This document shows, piece after piece, positions 10,781 through 22,909 of a stretch of DNA of 64,000 nt. The DNA is taken from the NCBI GenBank assembly GCA_025642065.1, contig JAODUP010000567.1, forward strand, positions 149,501 through 213,500, read 5' to 3'. Position 1 is the stretch's first letter, and the number at the start of each line of letters is the position of its first letter. The notes under the pieces are model-generated. The model worked only from the letters and a program-made list of their open reading frames with translations, was not told the origin of the DNA and made no database searches. This stretch comes from Paralvinella palmiformis. Lineage: Eukaryota > Annelida > Polychaeta > Terebellida > Alvinellidae. The translations under genes were made by a program, and so were the position numbers.

Positions 10781-11089
10781 GTCTGTCTTTCTATGCTTTG
10801 GAATTCAGACTTTATTTTTTTTAAATTATGACTTCTAATGGCATAGAGACCATAACGAGTGATCTTTTTAGAGTAATACTTCGGGGCTTTTCCCTTAAAT
10901 ATTGTTTCAAGTGTCTGGAACATATTTCGCTAGATTGTTCTGTAATTGATCTAATTGTTGTTATTTACATGTTAGAAATAACCTTCAGGAATTTGGCATT
11001 TCGTCATTAGTTTTGAGCTTGAAATCCATTTTTCTAAGGTTTAACTTCCAGACAATAAAAAAGCAGTTTATTCATCGTAACAAATACAT

Positions 11090-11350
11090 GGTGTGGGTCT
11101 TATAGTAGCCATCTTCAGCAATATACAAACTACTTCTTGGGAAGTTGGTTAATCTTCTTTCTATGGCATTCAGATTGAGATGATAGTCCTGGCTTTATAG
11201 AATTATCTGATTTTTGTAATTATGAACTCTGGCTGCATTACTCTTGTTGGACTCAGTAGACCATTTCACGACTTTCAATTTGAAGGCAGTGTCGTATCTC
11301 ATTAATTTGGCTTTTGGTAACATAGAAATCTTGGTTTCATAGATAATATA
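11090..11350 (-). pseudogene. pogo/CENP-B-like transposase, N-terminal DNA-binding fragment
   Basis: The minus-strand frame reads PKAKLMRYDTAFKLKVVKW then ESNKSNAARVHN. This matches the helix-turn-helix start of pogo/Jerky-type transposases (YTA.FKL.VV.....N..AAR.F). It is followed by stops and by LNAIERRLTNFPRSS in another frame. No matching C-terminus lies beside it. Confidence 0.55.
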
Positions 11351-11359
11351 GGATTATTG

Positions 11360-11618
11360 AAAATTAGCTGAAACTGGGCATATTTATACTAATAACAGGA
11401 TAATTACTCATTAATTAATTGATTTTCAATAGAGAGTTAGTGACTACCTGGTAACTGAACGCATATACCAGCAGTTTACAGTCTAGGTTATTGCCGCGTT
11501 AATGACCGTAATTACCGTAAATCGTGATATCTTAAGCCTAAAAATGACCTCGGCTTAATGACCCGATGAGCTTAATGGTAAGAGACTATTTCTGAACAAT
11601 GTTTAGCAGACAAATATC

Positions 11619-11654
<36 letters not shown>

Positions 11655-12640
11655 CTTTATAGCTTGAATTGTTCCAGACTGAATATTTGATTAATCTCTT
11701 CCAAGTTGTGTCAGCTCAGTATGTGTTTATTGATATTTTACTTAGAATTATTAGAATCAGAACATCCAGTTCACATTCTACAATACTCATTATCTGTAAT
11801 GAGTAAGTTCAAACATAGCCGCAGTGAGGGCTAACGCATCAAAATACTTGCATAACGCATCGCGGGGAAAACTAATGCATCAGTTATACTCCGTAACTCG
11901 AATTTTCATGTTAAATCTCCTCGCACAGCAGTCCTTTCCACTGAATCTTCGTGAAAGTGGGCTATGTTGTTCAGGATATAAACATATGATTGGCTTCACT
12001 AATAATTTCGTTGGTGATATAAACAGCGTCCTCTAGAAAATTTGGCTGTCGCGAAGATTTATGATGGCCGGTGGGGTGTGTGGAGGGGAGCGCCGGCCCT
12101 GGGCAGCCAATCAAAGAGTGAAATTTAGCATACCCACAAGCTGATGGGAATGTGAATCCGAATTTTAATAAGTGAGACCAGTGTAGAGAACATGTTATAT
12201 GTAAATACTGTGCATAATCCTGATTAACTCTCAGCGTCCTGTCAACGCCGATTGACATTATTTTTCACCATCCGCTGTTTATGAATGATTGATAATGGTA
12301 TTTCCCAAAATTGTCACTAAATGGCCTGTTTTAATGGCAGCCTCAAAGACAGAACTGAAAAGTAAGTGGAACTTCAATTTGAATGATAATTCCTGTGAAA
12401 TGATCCATTTTATGCAGATTTGGTAATTATAACTAATTAGGTCCATTATGCTAGATTTGTAGAATGTTCAGTTTAAAAAAATCTAATAACCACATTTTAG
12501 ATACCATATTTTCGCCTATAATGGGTTAATGAACTTATAGTTGAATGGGTTTGACCAAATTACAATATATGTTGTTGTACCCTGTTTTATCCAGTATTTT
12601 AGCCAAATCTAATTGACACTGAATGGGTATATTTGCCTTG
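11360..12640. other. Gene-free AT-rich stretch
   Basis: No coding homology seen. It contains an (AT)n tract at about 11622-11650, a short GC-rich patch near 12064-12105 and the 64-bp repeat at 12127. Confidence 0.6.
12127..12190 (+). repeat. 64-bp near-perfect repeat, copy 2
   Basis: Inverted copy of 6721-6784 with a single mismatch, about 5.4 kb away and outside WDR59. Confidence 0.85.
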
Positions 12641-12649
12641 AAACAATGG

Positions 12650-13870
12650 ACACCGAAAGGGTTAAGATAATAGTGTGTTGTGTTGCTCTGCACTGCCGTA
12701 GACTTGCGACGTTGTCACGACAGCATCCTCTTCGTTGTGTTACTCAGAGTCGGTCTCCCGCCATATAGTGTACTATTTCGTGGAACCTAAGCTATAATAC
12801 CTCTCTTTTCCTTCTGTGGCCCGGATTTCCTGGATCTTGTTAACGGACAGTTATCGTATAGGTGACCTTGTTTCTCCCACATTTTCGCGTATCCCCATCA
12901 CTTGTCTAGTTACCCGATGACAAAATAGGAATATGTCATATAAGTGTTATATAATTTCAAGAATATGCTAAATACCGGGTTTTCCAGTTGGACTTTCTCG
13001 GAAACTCCACATTTCGGCCATCATTCAGAACACTCTAAACATGTCAGTTGTACGTACTCCAGTTACTGCTCCTTGCTGTTATCCAGTCGGCCGACACTGC
13101 TGTTTCTGGATCTTTCGACTTATCAGCTGTTACTTGTACTGCTTGGCCTCGGTGCCATCAAGAGGACAGGTCATCCATTTCCGCTGATGCATGTATTCGA
13201 CCGTGGGAACTGCCAAGTAGGCGAGATTTGACCACTGGATATAATTGTCGGGTATCCAAACCTCCAGCGGGTCACGAATGTTAAGGTCCCTGGAGGAATG
13301 CACTGCGAGTACCAATCATCGCTCTTGATGGTCTCTTCAGCGGCCTTTTGTGTGACTGAGAATCAACTCCTCTTTTAGATCCGCACCGCGGATAGCGACG
13401 AGGATGCTCTGGGCCCTCACTCCGACCTTTTGGCGACCGGTGAGGATCAAGTCACCGGGTCTTCACGAACCAGTCCTATCTCAGGCATCAATAGAAAGTT
13501 TTTCCCATCTTCCTTCACCGGACCTTGTTAGTGTGGAGGCGGATGCGCTTTTTCAGTGTCCGGAGCTCTTTGTCCTGGAGGTTTATACGATCTCTTTGTA
13601 ATAGTCCATAGTTTGCGGTAACCAGTCGTGAGGCAGGCACCTCGCATGCGATTGATGGTGGCGGGCCTTGGTCACTGTAGCAGACCACTTGAACCCCTCA
13701 TTAAACCTATCTAGGCCAGGAAGGTTTCCAGGATAGGCGTGGACATGGCGCAGACCTCATCCCAGATGATGACGCGAGGAGTGGGACATCCACTCGGCAT
13801 CTGCGATATGAAGCCTAGGTTGCTTATACCGGGAAAATGAAGCGCATACGCGTCACAACTCCACTCAAAT
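12650..13870. other. GC-rich patch of unknown origin, possibly a decayed coding element
   Basis: Base composition is close to 50% GC, unlike the AT-rich surroundings, and it lacks microsatellites. On the minus strand near 13800-13710 the frame reads PTPRVIIWDEVCAMSTPILE, which has the hydrophobic-DE look of a Walker B strand; stops follow. Other open stretches on both strands are 60-95 codons with no recognised homology. It could be a decayed helicase-bearing element, an old insertion or a pseudogene. No family is claimed. Confidence 0.3.
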
Positions 13871-14660
13871 AGCACTCACTCACTCGCATGAGTCATTGAC
13901 AAAAGAACTCATGACAAAAGAACGGACAATATTGGTTGAATCTTTCTCGAAGACGATTTCCGCTTAATGTTTTCGTGTCATGATTTCTGAGATGTGTAAT
14001 GTTAGATATCCACCCCGTATCCACTAAACCTGATGTGATTAATTGTGTTCCTTAGATAGTCTAATTAATTTCGTATTCTGACTTGGCAGCTTTGTGTTTG
14101 GGAATTTTCGTAAACCAATTATATTTCAGTGACTTCTGAACCACTGATATAAAGCATGAAAAGTCGTTTAGCTTCTGGAAACAATTCGCAGATGGAAAGT
14201 ACGGAATATTTCCTGTGAATTTTCAACAAGAAAAAACCCCGATCATTTGCTGAAATCTCACAGATACCTGAAAAATGGGGGGGGGGGACGTGTAAATTAT
14301 TAAATAATCTCCCGAGGTGAAAATCAGAGAATATTAGGCGACCAGACAAATAGTTTTATTACATTAATTTCTACGAGATCTATTCTATTTCGTGGGGCTA
14401 CTTGTTAGATCGGTGTTATATGGTATAGTGGTCTACGTTTCGATCACATGAGCACATGCTGATTGAAGAAACCTAAATACTTAGATTCTTAGAAGAAGAA
14501 AAAACTAAATTGCGTTGGTACTGTTACAAACGATCGCATTGTCATACCATTGAAGGGGAACTGAATTCCTTGAGATTAACAGCATCAGCGCTCTGTCATT
14601 TTATTTTGTCTCGCATCATTTCTATTTGATACATATTAGCAGCTGCCAGGAACAAAAGTC
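13871..14660. other. Gene-free stretch
   Basis: AT-rich sequence with a poly-G run near 14277-14287. No gene or recognised repeat seen. Confidence 0.5.
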
Positions 14661-14666
14661 AACGGT

Positions 14667-14982
14667 ACACGCCCACAAACCTTGTCGGCATCTCTCTCTG
14701 TCTGTCTGTCTCTCCCCCCCCTCTTTGTGTCTGTGTGTGTGTGTGTGGTAATGGATATATTCCAATTACCACGCTGATATATGTAACGCCTCTCTAGTCA
14801 ACACACGCACAGGAATATAGACATTCATAAAATTTACATATGTAAAAATATAGACGTCTGGAATAAAAAAGAAAGAAAAAAAGTTTTAGAAATATCGTCA
14901 GTAATAAAAATATATAAAACATAAGATCCACGAGTCTAATTATATATGTGTTATTTAGTGTGTCTATATAACGCTTAGAGAC
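14667..14982. repeat. Left inverted arm of the foldback element
   Basis: Pairs with 16126-16440. It includes a C/T-rich and (TG)n segment matched by G/A-rich and (AC)n sequence in the other arm. Confidence 0.85.
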
Positions 14983-15579
14983 ACCTGTAACAGTTATATG
15001 TTAAAGAGTTATATTTGGAACAACTGTCGAAATATGAAAATAAAATAATTATATCTCGGTTCGAAAAATAAAATGATAAAACGTGCCGAGGAAATATTGT
15101 TTTAATCAATCTTGTAGTAATTTCTGACTTTTTAGTATGGAGTATGCTATGTTGTTTTCAATACTCGTGTGCATTATGCCTAACAACTTCCCATCTGAAC
15201 CATCTTATAGGCAGGCATCTGATAAGTAAGTGTTTTATTTATAATATGAACACCAGCATAAGTGATGCTAACGACTTGGATTTGAAATGTGATACGCTTC
15301 ACATTAAAGCACTGCGAACTCATAATGTAAACAGACCATGAATAATCGATTAATTGTTATTGATGGTGAGAACCTTTTGTCAAAGTGTCGGTTTTGAAGA
15401 AAAAAATCAGCGAGACAAGCGTTACCAGCGTTCATCAGTCAACCAAAATTAGCGCTTCTAAAAGGGTTTGGGGAGGGAGGGTTTTTTTTTTTGTTGTAAT
15501 GGAGTTGTTATACATCCAGTTGATACCACTGTAGCTTGTAGTATTAAACATTAGGCTAATTGTATCATTAGGAAACATT

Positions 15580-15870
15580 TGCCGATGAGTTAATACATTC
15601 AGTATCACCCCTCACTTGGTGGGAATCACAGAAAGGACGTTTCGATAATTCCATGTTAACACTTTGTCGCCAGATGCTTGGCACTGTTTCATCTAGTGCT
15701 GGTGTGGAACGCATTTTTTTCTGTATTTGGTATAGTACATTCCAAACTGAAGAACAGACTAGGAGCAGACAAGGCAGGAAAACTTGTGTTCATATACAAA
15801 CTGTTAAACCAACGCTGTTGAACCGATTATCTATATTTATGGACTATAAATAGATTCATTAATATATATG
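15580..15870 (+). pseudogene. hAT transposase C-terminal dimerisation domain, frameshifted
   Basis: One frame reads SPLTWWESQKGRFDNS then TLCRQMLGTVSSSAGVERIF. After a one-base shift the other reads SVFGIVHSKLKNRLGADKAG then KLVFIYKLLN. This is the hAT-C signature (WW...., SSA.VERVFS..G, K.RN.L...K...L.F...N). A run of T at the junction explains the shift, and no upstream catalytic domain is left. Confidence 0.85.
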
Positions 15871-16125
15871 TGAACATAATAATAATTTTCATTTTTGAAA
15901 GATAAAAAAAGATATAAAAAAAGTCTCCATTAGTTTTGAGTGCTAGGAAATGTTAAAATCGATTTAAATTTTTTAAATCTGATTAAAATGTTTTTAATCT
16001 GATTTTTTTGGCAACCCTGTTTGACTCTCGTATACTTCTATTGTCTCGTTATTTCTCAACCGCTGCGACTTCAAAACTCACTCTTTCATTAAAAAATACA
16101 CTGACACTTTACACACACACACACA

Positions 16126-16440
16126 TCTCTAAGCGTTATATAGACACACTAAATAACACATATATAATTAGACTCGTGAATCTTATGCTTTATATATTTT
16201 TATTACTGACGATGATTTCTAAACTTTTTTTCTTTCTTTTTTATTCTAGACGTCTATATTTTTACATATGTAAATGTTTATGAATGTCTATATTCCTGTG
16301 CGTGTGTTGACCAGAGAGGCGTTACATATATCAGCGTGGTAATTGGAATATATCCATTACCACACACACAGACACAAAGAGGGGGGGGGGTGAGAGACAG
16401 ACAGACAGAGAGAGATGCCGACAAGGTTTGTGGGCGTGTG
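16126..16440. repeat. Right inverted arm of the foldback element
   Basis: Reverse complement of 14667-14982. Confidence 0.85.
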
Positions 16441-17680
16441 CCTGTGCCTTATTATACACAGCTAAAACACACATTGCCCGTGCCAGAGATTGAAGGTTCG
16501 TGTTTTCTTTTTACCAATTTTGTAATATTTGATATAAAGGGTTAGTGACGAGTAGGTCATAGAATTTATTGGATTTGTATGCTTATGAGGTATTTGACCC
16601 TCCAGCAAATATCACAAGGCATGTTATGCTGCGGTTAAGATGTTCCTTTTTCTGTGCGTGGAGACTGTATGCTTTCCAGGTCCATACGTTCTAAGAAAAG
16701 TTGATCTAGAGCTGTATATTCCGTGCACTATTTGCGTCTTTGGAGGCACGCCGTTTAGATGTTTGGCCTGGTTATCCAGCATTTAAATGACTGTAGCAGA
16801 CACAGTACGCTCTTAAAGCATGTACTCCTGACTCAGGAATAGAAACACTGCATCGCATCTCGAGCGGTGGCATTGGACACAGCTCGCGCGGTTGGTGGGT
16901 TTTATATAACAATTTATAAAATTCACCTTGGTTGTATGTGGGAATAGAATTATCTTTCCCAGGTCCAGTTATGTCCAGTTTGTACTATGACATTCAAGAT
17001 TAGCTCTAATCTGCTTGTCATAAATAACATATAATAACTACAATAGCAGACGTTAGGTAGCATAGTTCAAGCAGTATCGAAGCTATGACGCGCTATTACG
17101 GTCTGCTTCAGCGCAGATGTCAGTCTTTTAATAGCAATTAAGATAAACAGTTTTAATAGTAGTCGCTTCATGACGCCTGCCCGTTGTAAAAACTGATCTT
17201 TGAAGACAGTGACAATTGGGTTATATGGTTTATATAGTATTGCTTTGAAGAAAGATACAGCAATTAAAAAATAGCTATAAATAGGGCTGCTTAGATAATT
17301 AATCTAAACATTCTCACTACTGCCGTGATCTGACTTGGGTGTTTTACTCCCAAACTCCACGGCTGTAGGTGATTCGCTTTTTGTTTTTGCTTGGCGGCTT
17401 AGGACTGGTGAGACATTACACATGTCTCAGCAAGAAAAGTCGCCACTCTGGATTCAGTCCCCTGAAGAAACGTCCAGAGTTTGAATTCACGGTTCGAGAT
17501 TCTCTGTGCCTGTGCCTTATTATACACAGCTAAAAAACACACACACACACATATTATTAATCATCCCCCAAAAGGGGAGAAATAAAATGGCACACACTAA
17601 ATAAAATACATCACGGTTTGAATCAGAACAAAAACGATAAATGACCAATACAAACAATACACAGTTTAAACAAAGACTAG
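16441..17680. other. Gene-free stretch with a recurrent (CA)n-linked motif
   Basis: No coding homology. The motif GCCTTATTATACACAGCTAA followed by AACACACA occurs at about 16447-16474 and again at about 17514-17545, and a third time at 38197, always leading into CA-rich sequence. Confidence 0.6.
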
Positions 17681-17689
17681 ATGAAGCAA

Positions 17690-18330
17690 CATGGACTGGG
17701 ACCTAATGTAATCATCTCTCCTACACTATCAGTATCAACAAGTCCATCATCGGTGAAACTGTTTTTCATCTTAAATCGACAATGTCTGACGTATTTCTCA
17801 TCTGTGATATATTTAAGAAATGAAACATCCTTCTGGACACTTATAGACTACATTCTTCTTAGCAAATCAACATAAACTTTCATTTCACCAGAAACGGTCA
17901 TATTCAGTATATGAAATAAAAAGATCTTGCTTTGGAAGTGACTTTATAGAATGACAGAATAAGATCCATTTGGGCTACATCACGAGATAAGCTGGTTGTG
18001 GGTATTCTCATGGCATCAAATAACGGAGTGTTAGAGAAGAATTTGCTAATATCGATAGCTGACTTCAATAGTTTGGATTGTGCCCCTCTATTGAATCCAT
18101 GTCTTTACCAGACACATTTATTGACTGTAAACCATAGGTAACTACAGGGCGTATTGGGGCTTTCCTAATATATCTCACAGTGTCTTGGTGTGTGCCACCA
18201 AAACATAATCCAGACTCTTGTAGGCAATATAATGATTTTCTGCCTCCAGCCACCCGGTTGTTAATATTAACTTTAGCTGAGCTTCCAAGTGTAACCCCCA
18301 AGTAATTAACACAACCAAACACACACACAT
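17690..18330 (-). pseudogene. LINE reverse transcriptase, C-terminal fragment
   Basis: The minus-strand frame at 18328-18065 reads CVNYLGVTLGSSAKVNINNR then TVRYIRKAPIRPVVTYGLQS. This is the post-palm region of non-LTR reverse transcriptases (YLGV.L.., ..Y...IRPV.TYG). Downstream remnants include DVAQMDLILSF. No stretch is long enough to be active. Confidence 0.7.
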
Positions 18331-18369
18331 ATAATTATGGGCATATTCACTAATATATATTAAATGTAT

Positions 18370-19052
18370 AGCTATTATAATCCTGACGTGTCATTCGCAA
18401 TGTCGGGGATATGCCTGAAATCCACTGTTCTCGACTATGGGTCAAATAGATCAAGTGGATAGGCGCTTTAATTTAGATCCCACCACACCTAACTGCATAC
18501 ACTTAGGCTTGAATGAACGTTCACTTAGTGGTGAACGGAAACGTATGAGGATTAGCTGTTAGGTTCAAGTAAATCATAGTATTTACTCAGGTTTGAGACG
18601 ATATTTCGTTCTGTCCAGTAATAATCCATTGTGCAGTATTGCTACTTTGTTTTTAAGTTAAATCACTTCATTGAGTCCATACTGAGTTAGTGTACATTCT
18701 TTTGTGGTGAACAAACTGTAATATTTGTTAACACGCTGAGGGTATATAAAAGACCTGACAGAAAATTACTGTTGAATGTAAACTGTGGTGTCAAAATAGT
18801 TATGATATGTATGTAGCAAGTCACCATTGAAACACACGCACGTGTTGTTTGCTGCGAGCTGTGGTATCAAATGGTATGTTTTTTACGTGCTTCCGCTTTT
18901 TGTACGTAGCCTGCATGTAGCCGCTTTCCTGTGGGCGTGACATATTTGAATAGTTGTATTTGTATTTAGATTTATGGAGGTAGGTCTCGAAGGATGTTTA
19001 GATATGTTGATGCTCTGTGCCTGTTGCCTCTTTATATGTACCCTAAAACACA
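18370..19052 (+). repeat. Block A, internally deleted copy
   Basis: It shares with 38241-39176 the segments ATCAAGTGGATAGGCGCTTT, AACGGAAACGTATGAGG, GTTAACACGCTGAGG, ATTACTGTTGAATGTAAACT and GCCGCTTTCCTGTGGGCGTG. The TATA/AATAAA segment and part of the 3' region are missing. It ends CCCTAAAACACAC, followed by (TA)n and (TG)n. Confidence 0.85.

Positions 19053-19057
<5 letters not shown>

Positions 19058-19107
<50 letters not shown>
19058..19107. repeat. (TA)n(TG)n microsatellite
   Basis: A TA run passing into TG at the end of block A. Confidence 0.9.
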
Positions 19108-19560
19108 TGTTTGTGTGTGTTGATGAAAAGTACGGAGTTTTAATCATATTTTATGTGCCAGTACATTCTCAAGCCCTGTCCAAACCACACATATGTTAAA
19201 ACATGATCATCGTCTCCTTTCGAAAACTCGTAATTCTCAACCTCACAATTATTATCTTCGCCATTCCGATTTAAGGTCAATATGTCATTTGAGATGATAA
19301 ACATCGATTATCATGCTTAATAATAATACGAAAGATAAATTCATTATTCCCATTCATTGATCTATATTAGGACATTACTCTGATGTATGACAATATTTCG
19401 AAAACACAATGTCCAAGATCTAATGGTGAAGAAAAACAAAACAAAAACAAGCTAAAGCAAATTATATTATAATATCCAGACGAGCTAATATAAATAACTA
19501 TCGAGTCATTACACTTCCATGTGTTATATATACGGTAGCATATTTCAAACGCTTGAACGT

Positions 19561-19920
19561 GAGCTCCGGTATCCTATCGGTCAAGCACCCGGCACTTGAT
19601 GCCAAGGGTCACAGGTTCAGTCCCAGCAAAAGGTCGAAACTTTTCCAGAGATTAATTTCTCGGCTCACAACATCGTGGCTGACCACGTTAAATGGCGCTG
19701 CCGTTTCCACTGAATTATTAAAAATAAAGGGGGGACATTAAGGACCCCTGAGGACGTAAAACACTCCGGCAGTGACCACCCTCATGGTATTTCGGCTCCA
19801 TCTTTCCGTACTCCTCCTCTGAGAGTGGTGGGGGAGGAGGTTACTCAACCACTCCAACATAGAGGCTGTGCTGAATAAGCGACAGCCAGGGGATTCTCCC
19901 CGAAAAAACCCCGCTTGATA
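19561..19920 (+). repeat. SINE-2, tRNA-derived
   Basis: The head (GAGCTCCGGTATCCTATCGG ... CACAGGTTCAGTCCC) resembles a tRNA A-box/B-box pair. The body includes GGTCGAAACTTTTCCAGAG, GGCTGACCACGTTAAATGGC and GACAGCCAGGGGATTCTCCC. A second copy lies inverted at 40540-40886. Confidence 0.8.
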
Positions 19921-20719
19921 CAATATGATAAAAGCCAAAAGATACACGTTTTGGTTATTAAAACACGAAGTGGGAATACTTTTTTTTCCAAAGGAAAGCA
20001 AAGTAGAAGAATGCATCGTGAATGGACAAAAGGATATCAAAACTAAGCTATATACTTGACGGGAATATTTTTATTTCAGAGAAAAGGCAGTTTAAAATGA
20101 TAATAGGCCTACATAAAAATATATAGCACTTATACCACAAAGAAAAACCTGTCGTATACGTTTTGAATAAATGTTTGGTTAAATTGTTTATTTCAATTGT
20201 TTAATCCACGTGAAAACATCAAGTAATAAAACTTGCCGAAGATTTTAATTATAATAAGTCTAATTACCACAAACAACAGACATTCTTGTTTCGGTGTTCC
20301 ATATAGATAAAGTGTTTTCTAGAATTCGAATCATTTGAGAGTAGAACCTCAAACACTTGCAGTCAAGACTTTTGTTTGTGTACTTAATGAATGGTGATCA
20401 AACTAGATGATATATATATTCCTCATACTCATACCATATAAACCCATAAATTATCAATAAAAACCATACCTTTATGTGCAAATATCTACCAATTCACGAA
20501 AGGAAAAGCAAATTGATAAATAGGAAACGATGATAAAATATGTAGCTACAATTAGTTGTGTCCTAATTGATTTAGCGTTGGTTCAACAGTGTCAGGTATT
20601 GACAATGGGGACTACATTAACGTCAACTTGTACTAAAAGAGCCATGGAAGTGCAAGTTGTCGGTGTTAAGGCCGCAACAATTGTATGAGAATCGAAGTAT
20701 GGAAAATATTTAAAACCAC

Positions 20720-20720
<1 letters not shown>
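19921..20720. other. Gene-free AT-rich stretch
   Basis: No coding homology or recognised repeat. Confidence 0.5.
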
Positions 20721-20721
<1 letters not shown>

Positions 20722-20778
<57 letters not shown>

Positions 20779-20779
20779 A
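20722..20779. repeat. (TA)n(GA)n microsatellite
   Basis: A TA run followed by about 12 GA units, abutting the left end of the MITE at 20776. Confidence 0.9.
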
Positions 20780-21265
20780 TCCGTTATTCCGACAGGGTTT
20801 GTCAGACGATAATATGTCGGATAAAAGTGAATGTCGAAATGTCGAGTCCGTGAAATATCTCGCATTTGTGTTTGTAATTAGCCATGAATGATTATGATTG
20901 GCTATGAGATAGCCACAGACAATGGAAGCATCGGTTGTCGGTGTGTATGGTCAAGGACGATTGTAATTTGTTACGATATAGCAATTATTGCATGTGAGCG
21001 GGTTAATTAACCATTACTGACAACATGGCGGTGTGTCTTGCATGACTGAACTAGTGGGAATATTTGGCAACATTTTCGTGTTGTCGGATTATCAAGGTCA
21101 TTTTACATTGAAATGTCACATTGCGTTGGCGAAATGAAGTTTTGGGGTCGGAATGCGATTTGCCGGATTAAAGAGTCATTTATAATGAAGCTAAATCCGT
21201 CACAGACAATAGTGAGTCGGAAGGTACATTTGCTGGATAAACGATGTCCGTATTAACGGATTCTC

Positions 21266-21267
<2 letters not shown>
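20776..21267. mobile_element. pogo/Tigger-like MITE, about 490 bp
   Basis: The left end GAGAATCCGTTATTCCGACA and the reverse complement of the right end GAGAATCCGTTAATACGGAC form terminal inverted repeats. The form (AATCCGTTAATACGGAC) resembles those of Tigger/pogo elements. No transposase is inside. It lies exactly between a (GA)n and an (AC)n tract. Confidence 0.65.

Positions 21268-21347
<80 letters not shown>
21268..21347. repeat. (AC)n microsatellite, about 40 units
   Basis: Long pure AC tract between the MITE and a SINE-1 copy. Confidence 0.95.
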
Positions 21348-21349
<2 letters not shown>

Positions 21350-21532
21350 GCGCCTCCATGGTCTAGCGGTAGCGCGCTGGACCACAGATCACTACCACCC
21401 GTGTTCGAATCCCGGCGTGGGCATATCTGAAGGTTGTTTCGTCTTTCACTTCGTCTCATTACCTTTGGAAGTCGCTCGGCCCATTTAGCCTACCTTGTGC
21501 ACAAAAGTGGCCGTAAAACATCAATCATCATC
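21348..21532 (+). repeat. SINE-1, full-length copy
   Basis: tRNA-like head (CCATGGTCTAGCGGTAGCGC as A-box region, GTGTTCGAATCCC as B-box) joined to a conserved body (TTTCACTTCGTCTCATTACC, GTCGCTCGGCCCATTTAGCC, TTGTGCACAAAAGTGGCC) and an ATCATC tail. It serves as the reference for copies at 1311, 25963, 28062 and 58936. Confidence 0.9.
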
Positions 21533-22300
21533 ACACACACACACACACACAGGTTTTAACCAGTTGCGATATGACGTTTTCCCCTCTATTTCAGTAGTCT
21601 TGCAGGCCAACAATAATGCAATGAATGTGTTTTATGTTGAATCCAACTTTGTCAAAGCACAAGTGTCAGGATTAGAGTGAAATATTTGTCTTTATTTAGA
21701 ATAGTTCACTTACAGAGGAATTGGTTTCTTGAATTTCGGAACCTCATATAATTAAATATTGTACAACACATAAATTGCACAAAGACATGTGATTGCATGA
21801 AAAATGTTTAATTTTAACCGAAGTGACTTATACATAGAAGTGTATTTTAAGAGTTTTGAATGGTATAAAATGGCGTAATAATTTTTTGTATTGATCTATC
21901 GGTGTTTAAAATACTTAATATACCACATCTAAACCTCGATAATTAGTTGATATTCCTGGTATTATTTGTTACACTCTTGATATGATAATATGATAATGTT
22001 GACGTCTATAGGTGGCAAATCAAAGATAATGAATCCTTTGATTGTGAAACACCTTATTAGCAAACAAAAACTTATTAGACCCAAATCAAAATGAAAAGTC
22101 CAAAAATAAAAGCTAACTCTGCATTCCATTTAGCTGAACAGTGAACGAAACAAAGGGAAAACCGTGAAAAATCTTAATGAAATTTAAATTAAAGAATAAA
22201 TAAAACCAGAAATATCAAATCGGGGTGAGAGCTCTCTACAAGTAGGCAATAACCAATTAGATAACTGGTCGTGAACTGAAGACAAGATAGAAAAACTCTA
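21533..22300. other. Gene-free AT-rich stretch
   Basis: Short (AC)n at about 21533-21550; otherwise no feature seen. Confidence 0.5.
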
Positions 22301-22780
22301 ACATGGAATATTGTTCAGCAAAGCTATATAGTCCGTGGGCCCGATAGGCCCCCGTACACCCCCAGAAACCTATTTTAGTTCCAGTGGCCATTGATTCCTG
22401 TCAATGTAACTGTGGAAGGTGATAGACTTCCAAGTCGTGACAATATCACCACATTTGATACTGAAACAGAACAAAATAATGTGGCTTCCTATGAAAACAT
22501 GGTGTCACAGAGTAAATGTGATGACAATTGAACATTTATTGTTGGTGTGTCCCATGATTTTAAAAGATATTTTATGCAATGAACTTTGCAATATATTATA
22601 TGTTCGTTAGCAATGGACTGACTTTATTTGTTGTATACTTGAATATTACAGTTTATTTATTATTTTTCGTCAACTGCCAAATATGTGAGAAGTTGATACA
22701 TAGCCATACATGTGTGATACTAATAATAATACTAATTACAAAATGTCTATAGCGTCAATATCCTCGAACAAAATCGAGCT
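22300..22780 (+). pseudogene. Possible LINE C-terminal zinc-knuckle fragment
   Basis: The frame at 22419-22610 reads CHRVNVMTIEHLLLVCPMIL, similar to the C..C....T..H.L..CP tail of non-LTR reverse-transcriptase proteins. It is short and its boundaries are uncertain. Confidence 0.35.
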
Positions 22781-22909
22781 CAGTGGCGCACCTAGTACAG
22801 GGGTTGGGCGAACTCGTAGTTTAGGTACGATGCAAAGCTAATCAACAATGATCAGATGGCAAGGAAACTTAAGAAGGATAAGCGAATCTGAAAAAGTGAT
22901 TTTTTAAAT

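Larger units (their letters stand above)
14667..16440. mobile_element. Foldback element, about 1.77 kb, with 316-bp inverted repeats and a hAT relic inside
   Basis: Bases 14667-14982 reappear as the reverse complement at 16126-16440 with few mismatches, from ACACGCCCACAAACCTTGTC to TAACGCTTAGAGA. The arms carry ATATTCCAATTACCACGCTG and TAGACGTCT. The interior contains a hAT C-terminal fragment. hAT elements normally have short terminal repeats, so this is either a foldback element carrying hAT sequence or an inverted duplication flanking it. No clear target-site duplication was seen. Confidence 0.75.

Noticed and set aside
21348..21420. A true tRNA gene
   Set aside because: A and B boxes are present, but the same head recurs with a common non-tRNA body at other loci, so these are SINEs.
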